Part shown: piece after piece, positions 1-5,301 of the stretch
How the letters are laid out: every line of letters starts with the position of its first letter
Numbering within the stretch: position 1 is the stretch's first letter
Origin: DYTO01 sp040757795
GTDB lineage: Archaea > Hadarchaeota > Hadarchaeia > Hadarchaeales > Hadarchaeaceae
NCBI GenBank assembly: GCA_040757795.1
Contig: JBFLWG010000062.1
Span: 1 to 5,333, forward strand
Reading direction: 5' to 3'
DNA length: 5,333 nucleotides
The notes under the pieces: model-generated
What the model saw: the letters and a program-made list of their open reading frames with translations, nothing else
What the model was told of the DNA's origin: nothing
Database searches by the model: none
Made by a program: the position numbers and the translations under genes

Positions 1-642
1 GTTGACATTGGTGCACATCTAGACGGCTACATCGCGGACACCGCTTTTACTTTTGCTACAGGGACAAAGGTTGAAATGGCCGGTGCGGCTGAGCTGGCGT
101 TGGAGGCCGCCATTGCAGCAGTCAAGCCCGGCGTTGATTTGGGCGAAATCGGCGAGGCCGTGGAAAAAACAATAACCTCTGCCGGCTTCAAGCCCATAAG
201 AAACCTCACGGGCCACAGCTTGGCAAGGTGGGACCTCCACGCGGGCATAACTGTCCCAAACGTCGCAGGTGAAACCGGCGTGAAGCTGAACGTCGGCGAT
301 GTTTTGGCAATAGAGCCCTTTGCCACTGACGGGGCCGGTTATGTCGAGGACCAAAAGAGAGTTTACATCTACCGCCACCTCAGGGACGTGCCGACCCGCC
401 TGCGCATGTCGCGGGAGCTTCTGAGGGACATCAAGAAGGAGTACAGCAGCCTGCCTTTCGCCGAGAGGTGGCTGGCCAAGAAGATGTCGAAGCTGAGGCT
501 GGAGCTGACCCTGAGGGAACTGGTGGGAAGCGCTGCCCTCTGGCCCTACCACGTGCTGGCGGAGCGTGGCGAAGGGAAGGTTGCGCAGGCCGAGCACACG
601 GTGATAGTGACCGAACAGGGTTGCGAGGTAACAACCCGCTGA
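1..642 (+). CDS. map: Methionine aminopeptidase, type II archaeal form (5'-truncated by window edge)
   Basis: This enzyme removes the initiator methionine from new proteins in the cytoplasm and is a two-metal hydrolase of the pita-bread fold. The reading frame is open from the first base, so the start lies upstream. About 213 residues are visible; compared with archaeal enzymes of roughly 295 residues, some 80 N-terminal residues are missing. All five expected metal ligands can be placed: Asp at visible residues 2 and 13 (in VDIGAHLDGYIADTA), His at 72 (NLTGH), Glu at 105 (AIEPF) and Glu at 198 (AEHT). A second conserved His is at 80 (LHAG). The ~60-residue helical insertion between His72/Glu105 and the last Glu, containing LPFAERWL, is the mark of type II rather than type I enzymes. 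It ends 12 bases from the stop of the convergent membrane-protein gene. Family and function are secure; only the N-terminus is unseen. Confidence 0.96.
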   Translation, partial: VDIGAHLDGYIADTAFTFATGTKVEMAGAAELALEAAIAAVKPGVDLGEIGEAVEKTITSAGFKPIRNLTGHSLARWDLHAGITVPNVAGETGVKLNVGDVLAIEPFATDGAGYVEDQKRVYIYRHLRDVPTRLRMSRELLRDIKKEYSSLPFAERWLAKKMSKLRLELTLRELVGSAALWPYHVLAERGEGKVAQAEHTVIVTEQGCEVTTR

Positions 643-654
643 GCCGCGAGACGT

Positions 655-1380
655 TCATCTTTTTCTCATTTTTGCCAGAAGCCTGAGTATTTCCATATAC
701 AGCCAAACCAGAGACACCATCAGACCGAACGCGCCGTACCATTCCATGTGCTTTGGCGCCCCGGCGTCCTCCCACTTTTCTATAAAATCAAAGTCCAGCA
801 CTAAATTCAGCGAAGCCATTACTATTACAAACAAGCTGAAAGCTATGCCTATTGCCCCGCTCTCGTGGATGAACGGCACGCGGTAGCCAAAGAGCCCCAG
901 CACAAATGACAGGAAATAGATTAAAAAAATAGCCATCATGGCAGTGGCAACGCCAAGCGCGAGGTTTGCGGTTACTGGGATTAACCCAGATTTGTAGATG
1001 AGTAGGAGACAAAAAAGCACGCCCAAGGTAAGCGCCACAGCTTGGGGAACTATCCCGGGATACACCATTTCAAAATATTTTGAGATCCCTCCCAAAGCGA
1101 GGCCCTCTGCCAAAGCGTAGATGGGGGAGGTGATCCATGCCAAACTTTTCATGAAGATTGTCACAAAACCAAAAATCAAGGCAACAATCGCTCCAGAGAA
1201 AATATAAGCTGTTGTCGTCAGGGGAATGTTCCAAGCCACAAATGCGCCGGCAACTAAAATTCCCAGCAATAACAGAGTCTTGTTAACAGTGCCGTTTATG
1301 GTCATGGAATCTACAGAAGTTGCCGCACTTTCCCAAGTGGCTGCCCGGTCTTTCAGCACAGGGTTTCCAGTCCTGAACAT
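655..1380 (-). CDS. Bax inhibitor-1/YccA-like multipass membrane protein (BaxI_1 type)
   Basis: A predicted integral membrane protein of about 241 residues belonging to the Bax inhibitor-1-like (TMBIM/YccA superfamily) group. Relatives include pH-sensitive Ca2+ leak channels, but the role of this branch is not established. Counting from the GTG at 1389, a short polar N-terminus with FRTGNPVL (residues 5-12) precedes seven hydrophobic segments at about 36-55, 60-80, 86-103, 113-132, 142-168, 177-199 and 217-239. Family-type motifs are SPIYALAEGLALGGIS (88-103), the acidic LDFDFIE (198-204) after segment six, and EWYGAFGL...LVWLYMEILRLL in segment seven. The tail is basic (KMRKR). Possible starts are GTG 1389, ATG 1386 (forming TGATG with the flpA stop) and ATG 1380. 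I prefer 1380 because GTGAT at 1389-1385 is placed like a Shine-Dalgarno site and because family members usually begin just before the (F)RxxNPxL motif. It is the last gene of the nop5-flpA cluster and is probably translationally coupled to flpA. Confidence 0.88.
   Translation of the reverse strand: MFRTGNPVLKDRAATWESAATSVDSMTINGTVNKTLLLLGILVAGAFVAWNIPLTTTAYIFSGAIVALIFGFVTIFMKSLAWITSPIYALAEGLALGGISKYFEMVYPGIVPQAVALTLGVLFCLLLIYKSGLIPVTANLALGVATAMMAIFLIYFLSFVLGLFGYRVPFIHESGAIGIAFSLFVIVMASLNLVLDFDFIEKWEDAGAPKHMEWYGAFGLMVSLVWLYMEILRLLAKMRKR
660..673 (+). terminator. Possible T-rich archaeal terminator for the aminopeptidase transcript
   Basis: Two runs of five T (660-664 and 669-673), separated by CTCA, lie 18 bases past the aminopeptidase stop codon. 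T-rich tracts on the coding strand are the usual intrinsic termination signal in archaea. The tract falls inside the last codons of the convergent gene (it encodes its Lys/Arg-rich tail on the other strand), so codon composition could also explain it. Confidence 0.35.
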
Positions 1381-1384
1381 GGAC

Positions 1385-1389
1385 ATCAC
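1385..1389 (-). promoter_or_regulatory. Shine-Dalgarno-like site before the membrane-protein start
   Basis: The minus strand reads GTGAT, four bases before ATG 1380. This matches part of the GGAGGTGATC complement of the archaeal 16S rRNA 3' end. The same bases contain the flpA stop codon (TGA, 1388-1386), so ribosomes ending flpA would be placed to reinitiate. The site favours ATG 1380 over ATG 1386 or GTG 1389 as the start, but the match is short. Confidence 0.4.
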
Positions 1390-2066
1390 TTTTTCAAAAC
1401 AAGCATCGCGTGGTCCTTCTCGTACGGGTCGAGAGTCTTGGCGTCAAGGATTTCCAGCTCTTTCTCCAGCTTGTGCATTTCGTCCCTGAATATTTCCCGA
1501 GGCTCCTTTGTCACGTCAATGCTGCGGGCCTTCAGCGCGAGCACTGCGTGGCCGTCCCCTTTTAGGAACGCCTTGGCATTCGCAAGAAGGATTTCCGTCT
1601 GGTCCGGCTGCGCCACATCTTGATAGACCACGTCGACATTTCCCACTATCGAGCAGTAACTGCTAGTCTGCCGCGCGTCCGCCAAAATCGGCATCATGTT
1701 AGGCCTGCGGCCAGAAACTACAAGAAGGTCCCTCATGGGGCGAGACGATACCTCCACACAGTATATGCAGCCTTTTTCGCCCACAATATCTGAAACGTGC
1801 GAGGCTGTGGTCCCGCTCGCGGCACCGAGGTAGAGAATGGACGCCCCGTCTTTTATCGGGATTTCTTTGATGTTCTTGAGAACAGCCGCGGCCAGCTTGC
1901 TCCTGTACGGGTCCCAAAGCCTGTACTCCCGCCCACCAACGTCAAGCAACTTCTCCCCGTAGACCTGGCTACCCTTGGCAATGTTCGCCGTGGCGAGCTT
2001 CTTCGTCCCGTCGTCAAATTCAATCCAGTAAACTGACCTGAACTTGTCGTGCTCCACAGCTTTCAT
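1386..2066 (-). CDS. flpA: Fibrillarin-like rRNA/tRNA 2'-O-methyltransferase
   Basis: This is the catalytic subunit of the archaeal box C/D ribonucleoprotein. It transfers a methyl group from S-adenosylmethionine to ribose 2'-OH positions chosen by guide RNAs, and works in complex with Nop5 and L7Ae. The 226-residue length is normal for archaeal fibrillarin. Visible features are a small N-terminal beta domain (about 1-50), the conserved WDPYRSKLAAA (51-61), the SAM-binding loop GAASGTT (81-87), an acidic residue at the end of the second strand (VEVSSRP, Glu105), the Asp-Ala pair at 130-131, the signature VYQDVAQPDQ (147-156; Asp150 in the active-site region), and LALKARSIDVT (176-186), whose Lys179 is a conserved active-site candidate. 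The ATG overlaps the nop5 stop as ATGA and is preceded by a good Shine-Dalgarno site. The downstream membrane-protein gene starts at its stop codon. Identification is firm. Confidence 0.96.
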   Translation of the reverse strand: MKAVEHDKFRSVYWIEFDDGTKKLATANIAKGSQVYGEKLLDVGGREYRLWDPYRSKLAAAVLKNIKEIPIKDGASILYLGAASGTTASHVSDIVGEKGCIYCVEVSSRPMRDLLVVSGRRPNMMPILADARQTSSYCSIVGNVDVVYQDVAQPDQTEILLANAKAFLKGDGHAVLALKARSIDVTKEPREIFRDEMHKLEKELEILDAKTLDPYEKDHAMLVLKK

Positions 2067-3247
2067 TTTATCTCCCCACTGGCCCTGACGTTCACTATCC
2101 TGGACTTGATGTCGGCCGCAAGCTTGTCTCCGACAAACTCCCCCGACATTGCGTCCACCCTCGAGGCTATGGCCAGCTTCCCTGAGATGGACCTTGCTAT
2201 CTTCCCGCGCAGCTTTCTGGGAGCCCCCTTGATCTCCGGATGCTGGTAGATCAGCCCGTGTTTGGGCGGCCGCGCCTTCGTCCTCATGGCCCGGAACAGG
2301 GCCTTTTCAGCACCGAGAACTTGTATGGTGCTTGCGGGCATGCGGGACAGCCTCTCCAGCCCGCCGGCTTTTGAAATGAGTCTCGCCCCTATGGCCCCCC
2401 CGATAACAGCCCTGAGGTTCGGCGCTATCTGTGCCATCAGCCCCTCAATGTACTCAGACACCTTGCCCCTCAACACCTGCAGGCCCATTATTTCCTGGAT
2501 GGACTCCTGCACTGCAGTGATGTCTACTTCATCGAACGGCGCGCCAAGGGACTTCTTAGCCTCCTCCGAGATTTTCATAGCGGCTTCTTCCGGAAGTCCC
2601 GCCGCGCTTTGCACCGAACTCTGTGTGAACCTGTCGCGGTTGCCCAGAGTCAGGACCAGCTTCAGGTAAGCTTCATGGTCAGGCACAAGCCTGTCTAGCT
2701 CAGGGAAATGGGTGGAATACCACTCCCTGACCTGCCCAGTGAGTATGTTGATGAATTTATCTATCTGGTCCAAGATGTCAATTGACTGGATTATCAGCCT
2801 GTCCCTTTGGGCGGCCTCCTTCTTCAGCTTGTACCGCGTGAGTATGAAGTTGACTTCGCGCAGCAGCGCGTCCGCCCCCTTGAAACCAACTTCCTCCGCA
2901 ATGTCCTGCAGCTTCCCCCTCAGGATGGAGCCCGCCTTGTTTGGCATTAGAGCCTCAAACTTGGCGTTCGGGAACTCCTTGCTCAGTCTTTCGACCAGCG
3001 GCTTTGACTCAAGTGTAAACTCCTTGATGCCGTCCCTGATGAACTCCTTGACCAGCTCCCTGTGCTCCTGCGTTGGATTGCCCATCTGGACGGTGGCCAG
3101 GCGCCCGGCGATGTCGGCCGGGTTTCTGGGGAACTGTCTGGAAGAGAGCAGCTTACCCTCGTCATCGAAGGCGAAGACCCCTAACACACACTCGCCGATG
3201 TGGATGGGCATTCTATCAAATGAAAACTGTTTGTGCTCGTTTAACAT
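2063..3247 (-). CDS. nop5: Nop5 (Nop56/Nop58 family) core protein of the box C/D RNP
   Basis: The scaffold protein of archaeal box C/D RNPs: its N-terminal domain holds fibrillarin, its coiled coil dimerises, and its C-terminal Nop domain binds the L7Ae-kink-turn RNA complex. The protein has 394 residues, normal for archaea. Visible domains are the NOP5NT region (about 13-75, beginning HIGECVLGVFAFDDEGKLL), a helical coiled-coil region (about 125-250) containing REWYSTHFPELD (174-185), and the Nop domain (about 255-370). The Nop domain carries NLRAVIGGAIGARLISKAGG (277-296), PASTIQVLGAEKALF (304-318), ARPPKHGLIYQHP (325-337) and RGKIARSISGKLAIASRVD (347-365). The lysine-rich tail of eukaryotic Nop56/58 is absent. 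ATG 3247 is chosen because the TATA-like element sits about 28 bases upstream; ATG 3211 (residue 13), just before the conserved strand, is an alternative. It is the first gene of the nop5-flpA-membrane protein cluster, and nop5-flpA pairing is common in archaea. Confidence 0.96.
   Translation of the reverse strand: MLNEHKQFSFDRMPIHIGECVLGVFAFDDEGKLLSSRQFPRNPADIAGRLATVQMGNPTQEHRELVKEFIRDGIKEFTLESKPLVERLSKEFPNAKFEALMPNKAGSILRGKLQDIAEEVGFKGADALLREVNFILTRYKLKKEAAQRDRLIIQSIDILDQIDKFINILTGQVREWYSTHFPELDRLVPDHEAYLKLVLTLGNRDRFTQSSVQSAAGLPEEAAMKISEEAKKSLGAPFDEVDITAVQESIQEIMGLQVLRGKVSEYIEGLMAQIAPNLRAVIGGAIGARLISKAGGLERLSRMPASTIQVLGAEKALFRAMRTKARPPKHGLIYQHPEIKGAPRKLRGKIARSISGKLAIASRVDAMSGEFVGDKLAADIKSRIVNVRASGEIK
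2072..2077 (-). promoter_or_regulatory. Shine-Dalgarno site for flpA
   Basis: The minus strand reads GGGGAG followed by ATAAA and then the flpA ATG at 2066, so the GGAG core ends five bases before the start. The site lies inside the last codons of nop5. It fixes the flpA start and suggests coupled translation through the ATGA overlap. Confidence 0.65.
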
Positions 3248-3267
3248 TTGCGGTTGGGTAAGTTGAC

Positions 3268-3277
3268 GCAGATTTTA
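3268..3277 (-). promoter_or_regulatory. Putative TATA-box promoter of the nop5-flpA cluster
   Basis: On the minus strand this reads TAAAATCTGC, preceded by AAAC. The A/T-rich core is centred about 28 bases upstream of the nop5 ATG. Archaeal transcription usually starts about 25 bases past the TATA centre, which would put the mRNA 5' end within a few bases of the ATG. No Shine-Dalgarno sequence precedes nop5, in keeping with a leaderless message. The site is also the left arm of a perfect inverted repeat. Confidence 0.5.
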
Positions 3278-3293
3278 GTTTTTGAATAACCGC

Positions 3294-3303
3294 AAGCTTA
3301 AAA
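3294..3303 (+). promoter_or_regulatory. Putative TATA-box promoter of the GAPDH gene
   Basis: AAGCTTAAAA lies about 32 bases upstream of the GAPDH ATG at 3333, the usual distance for an archaeal TATA box feeding a leaderless or short-leadered mRNA. No convincing Shine-Dalgarno site lies before the ATG. It overlaps the right arm of the inverted repeat shared with the nop5 promoter. Confidence 0.5.
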
Positions 3304-3309
3304 TCTGCT

Positions 3310-3327
3310 TGAAGCGAACGTGAAGCG
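3310..3327 (+). repeat. Two 7-bp direct repeats between TATA element and GAPDH start
   Basis: TGAAGCG occurs at 3310-3316 and again at 3321-3327. The 11-base period is about one helical turn, so both copies face the same side of the DNA. They sit between the putative TATA box and the start codon, around the expected transcription start, where a bound repressor would block initiation. Chance occurrence is possible with so short a unit. Confidence 0.35.
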
Positions 3328-3332
3328 GTAAA

Positions 3333-4355
3333 ATGGTGAAACTGGCAATAAACGGATTTGGGAGGATTGGACGAATTTTCCTCAGAGCGACGCTTGAGAA
3401 CAGGGAATTCCAGAAAAACTTCGAAATAGTGGCGGTCAACGACCTGTCGAGCCCTAAGATACTGGCGCACCTATTGAAGTACGACTCGGTTTTCGGTGTC
3501 CTGAAGAACGACATAAATGCGACTGAAAACTCGATTTCAGTGGACGGCAAGGAGATCAAGGTCCTGAGCGAGAAGGACCCGGCGAAGCTTCCGTGGAAGG
3601 ACCTTGGAGTTGCCTACGCGCTGGAGTCCACAGGGGCTTTCACAGACCGCGAGAGCGCGAGCAAGCACCTGGCTGCTGGGGCAAAGAGGGTAGTTGTCTC
3701 TGCGCCGGCCAAAAACCCTGATGTTGCGATAGTGCTGGGAGTCAACGACGAGGTCTACAACCCTTCAAAACACCAAGTGATTTCAATGGCATCTTGCACA
3801 ACCAACTGCCTGGCGCCGATGGTGAAGGTTTTGAACGAGAACTTCGGTGTGAAGCAAGGTTTCATGACAACCTGCCATGCCGTGACCAACGACCAGAGAA
3901 TCCTTGACCTCGTGCACAAGGACCCCCGCAGGGCGAGGGCAGCGATGGTTTCTATAATACCGACAACAACCGGGGCCGCAAAAATGATCGGCGAAGTGAT
4001 CCCAGCTCTGAAGGGGAAGCTGGACGGGGTATCGCTACGCGTCCCTGTGCCGGACGGCTCGATAACAGACCTCGTCGCAGTTCTGGGCTCTGAGACGACA
4101 GCCGAGGAAATAAACAAGAAATACAAGGAAGCGGCAGGGGGGAAGCTCAAGGGAATCCTGCAGTACAGCGATGAACCACTTGTATCCAGCGACATCATAG
4201 GAAACCCGCATTCCTGCATAATAGACGGGCTGAGCACGAGTGTCCTGGGCGGGAAGGGCAACCTTGCGAAGGTGTTTGGCTGGTACGACAACGAGTACGG
4301 GTTCTCCAATAGGCTAGTCGACCTCTTCAACTTCCTGCTGGCGCGGGAAGCCTGA
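3333..4355 (+). CDS. gap: Glyceraldehyde-3-phosphate dehydrogenase, bacterial/eukaryotic class (type I)
   Basis: This enzyme interconverts glyceraldehyde 3-phosphate and 1,3-bisphosphoglycerate in glycolysis and gluconeogenesis in the cytoplasm, using a nicotinamide cofactor and phosphate. The 340-residue protein has an N-terminal Rossmann domain with INGFGRIGR (6-14) and Asp37 in VAVND, the residue that favours NAD over NADP. The catalytic motif SCTTNC places the nucleophile at Cys155, and the base is His182 in TCHAVTNDQ. The substrate-phosphate region is SIIPTTTGAAK (207-217), followed by LRVPVPDGS (235-243) and the C-terminal WYDNEYGFSNR (317-327). This is the class common in bacteria and eukaryotes; most archaea use the distant class II enzyme, so acquisition from bacteria is inferred. 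Odd residues are Val184, where Tyr is usual in HAYTNDQ, and Met152, where Asn is usual before ASCTTN. It is divergent from nop5, and PdxS follows 46 bases later in the same direction. Confidence 0.96.
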   Translation: MVKLAINGFGRIGRIFLRATLENREFQKNFEIVAVNDLSSPKILAHLLKYDSVFGVLKNDINATENSISVDGKEIKVLSEKDPAKLPWKDLGVAYALESTGAFTDRESASKHLAAGAKRVVVSAPAKNPDVAIVLGVNDEVYNPSKHQVISMASCTTNCLAPMVKVLNENFGVKQGFMTTCHAVTNDQRILDLVHKDPRRARAAMVSIIPTTTGAAKMIGEVIPALKGKLDGVSLRVPVPDGSITDLVAVLGSETTAEEINKKYKEAAGGKLKGILQYSDEPLVSSDIIGNPHSCIIDGLSTSVLGGKGNLAKVFGWYDNEYGFSNRLVDLFNFLLAREA

Positions 4356-4363
4356 CCTCCAAG

Positions 4364-4371
4364 CTTTTAAT
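4364..4371 (+). promoter_or_regulatory. Putative TATA-box promoter of pdxS
   Basis: CTTTTAAT in the 46-base gap after the GAPDH gene is centred about 34 bases before the pdxS ATG. That places a likely transcript start a few bases upstream of the ATG. No closely spaced Shine-Dalgarno site is seen: a GGAG at 4381 is about 17 bases from the start, which is too far. The T-run could instead serve as a weak terminator for the GAPDH transcript, and read-through from that gene is also possible. Confidence 0.4.
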
Positions 4372-4401
4372 TCCAAAGGCGGAGATGGTGTTGGGATAGA
4401 G

Positions 4402-5289
4402 ATGGAGCTTGTCATTGGCTCGGATCGGCTGAAGCGCGGGTTCGCCAAGATGCAGAAGGGAGGGGTGATAATGGATGTCACCACCCCGGAGCAGGCGATA
4501 ATTGCAGAGGAGGCCGGCGCCGTCGCTGTGATGTCTCTTCAGGCCGTCCCGGCAGATATCCGCGCGGCGGGTGGCGTGGCTAGGATGGCTGACCCGGCCG
4601 TCATCGAGGCGATAATGAACGCAGTTACAATCCCAGTCATGGCCAAGTGTAGGATAGGCCACTTTGCAGAGGCCCAGGTGCTTGAGACTCTGGGAGTGGA
4701 CATGATAGACGAGTCTGAGGTCCTGACGCCCGCCGACGAGGAGGCCCACGTGGACAAGCGCAAGTTCAAGGTGCCGTTCGTCTGCGGCTCCCGTGACTTG
4801 GGGGAAGCCCTGCGTAGAATAAACGAGGGGGCAGCCATGATCAGGACAAAAGGAGAAGCAGGGACCGGGAACATTGTCGAGGCGATAAGGCACATAAAGC
4901 TGACCAAGCGCCAGATATCGGAGCTGGCGGGATTGAAGCGAGACGGCTTGGAGGTCAAGGCCCGCGAGTACAGGGCGCCGGTTGAACTTGTCGAGGAAAC
5001 TGCGAACATCCAGCGGCTGCCTGTGGTCTGGTTCTGTGCTGGCGGAATAGCCACCCCCGCAGACGCCGCGATGGTAATGCAGCTGGGCGTGGATGGAGTG
5101 TTCGTCGGTTCAGGGATATTTAAATCAAGCGACGCTGCCAGGATGGCCCGGGCAATAGTTGAGGCCACAAGGCATTATGACGAGCCGGATGCCGTGCTGC
5201 AGGCTAGTAAAAATCTCCCCATGCCCATGAAAGGAATCGACGTAAAGACTCTGAAGGCGGAGGAGAAGTTACAGGTCAGGGGCATTTGA
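4402..5289 (+). CDS. pdxS: Pyridoxal 5'-phosphate synthase subunit PdxS (PDX1/SNZ family)
   Basis: This is the synthase subunit of the DXP-independent vitamin B6 pathway. It builds pyridoxal 5'-phosphate from ribose 5-phosphate, glyceraldehyde 3-phosphate and ammonia supplied by the glutaminase PdxT, forming a dodecameric assembly of TIM barrels. The 295-residue length is standard. Visible motifs are KRGFAKMQKGGVIMDV (11-26, with active-site Asp25), VPADIRAAGGVARMADP (49-65), IPVMAKCRIGHF (77-88, with Lys82 forming the imine with the pentose phosphate), DESEVLTPADEE (103-114), IRTKGEAGTGN (147-157, second lysine Lys150 and a phosphate loop) and the second phosphate site VGSGIFKS (235-242). 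Unusual residues are Trp210 and Cys212 in PVVWFCAGGIATPAD, where NFAAGG is usual, and Cys83 and Ser130, where Ala and Cys are common. No pdxT is present in the window. The supply of glyceraldehyde 3-phosphate links it loosely to the upstream GAPDH. Confidence 0.97.
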   Translation: MELVIGSDRLKRGFAKMQKGGVIMDVTTPEQAIIAEEAGAVAVMSLQAVPADIRAAGGVARMADPAVIEAIMNAVTIPVMAKCRIGHFAEAQVLETLGVDMIDESEVLTPADEEAHVDKRKFKVPFVCGSRDLGEALRRINEGAAMIRTKGEAGTGNIVEAIRHIKLTKRQISELAGLKRDGLEVKAREYRAPVELVEETANIQRLPVVWFCAGGIATPADAAMVMQLGVDGVFVGSGIFKSSDAARMARAIVEATRHYDEPDAVLQASKNLPMPMKGIDVKTLKAEEKLQVRGI

Positions 5290-5292
5290 CAA

Positions 5293-5301
5293 CATTTTAA
5301 C
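5293..5301 (+). promoter_or_regulatory. Possible TATA-like element after pdxS
   Basis: CATTTTAAC lies just past the pdxS stop and resembles the TATA-like elements upstream of the other genes here. If active, transcription would begin near 5322-5328 and serve a gene beyond the window edge. It could equally be a terminator tract. Nothing else is recognisable in the remaining bases. Confidence 0.25.

Larger units (their letters stand above)
3268..3308. repeat. Perfect 10-bp inverted repeat in the divergent promoter region
   Basis: GCAGATTTTA at 3268-3277 is the exact reverse complement of TAAAATCTGC at 3299-3308, with a 21-base spacer. It lies centrally in the 85-base gap between nop5 (minus) and the GAPDH gene (plus). 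Each arm is positioned as an outward-facing TATA element, so the repeat may be two copies of one promoter element or a paired site for a regulator. The long spacer makes an RNA hairpin a less attractive reading. Confidence 0.7.

Noticed and set aside
618..637. Potential 6-bp hairpin (GGGTTG...CAACCC) at the end of the aminopeptidase gene, as an intrinsic terminator.
   Set aside because: It lies within the coding sequence before the stop, has an 8-base loop and a short stem, and the T-tract is more than 20 bases away. Archaeal termination does not need a hairpin.
2262..3266. Plus-strand open frames opposite nop5 (2262-2669 and 2712-3266), considered as antisense genes.
   Set aside because: They are Ser/Leu-rich shadow translations without domain features; the Nop5 sequence on the minus strand explains the region completely.
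3248..3332. Box C/D guide RNA in the gap next to the nop5/flpA operon.
   Set aside because: No RTGATGA C box paired with a CTGA D box is present in the 85-base gap on either strand, and the space is taken up by promoter-like elements.
3755..4330. Antisense open frame of about 190 codons opposite the GAPDH gene.
   Set aside because: It is a shadow of the GC-rich third-position pattern of the GAPDH gene and carries no recognisable domain.
4356..4401. A riboswitch or other leader regulator before pdxS.
   Set aside because: The gap is only 46 bases, most of it upstream of the expected transcript start, so there is no room for a structured leader.
4327..5168. Long open frames antisense to pdxS (4327-4893 and 4539-5168, minus strand).
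   Set aside because: Their translations show no recognisable family, low-complexity composition mirroring the PdxS codons, and no promoter or Shine-Dalgarno signal. PdxS on the plus strand is unambiguous.
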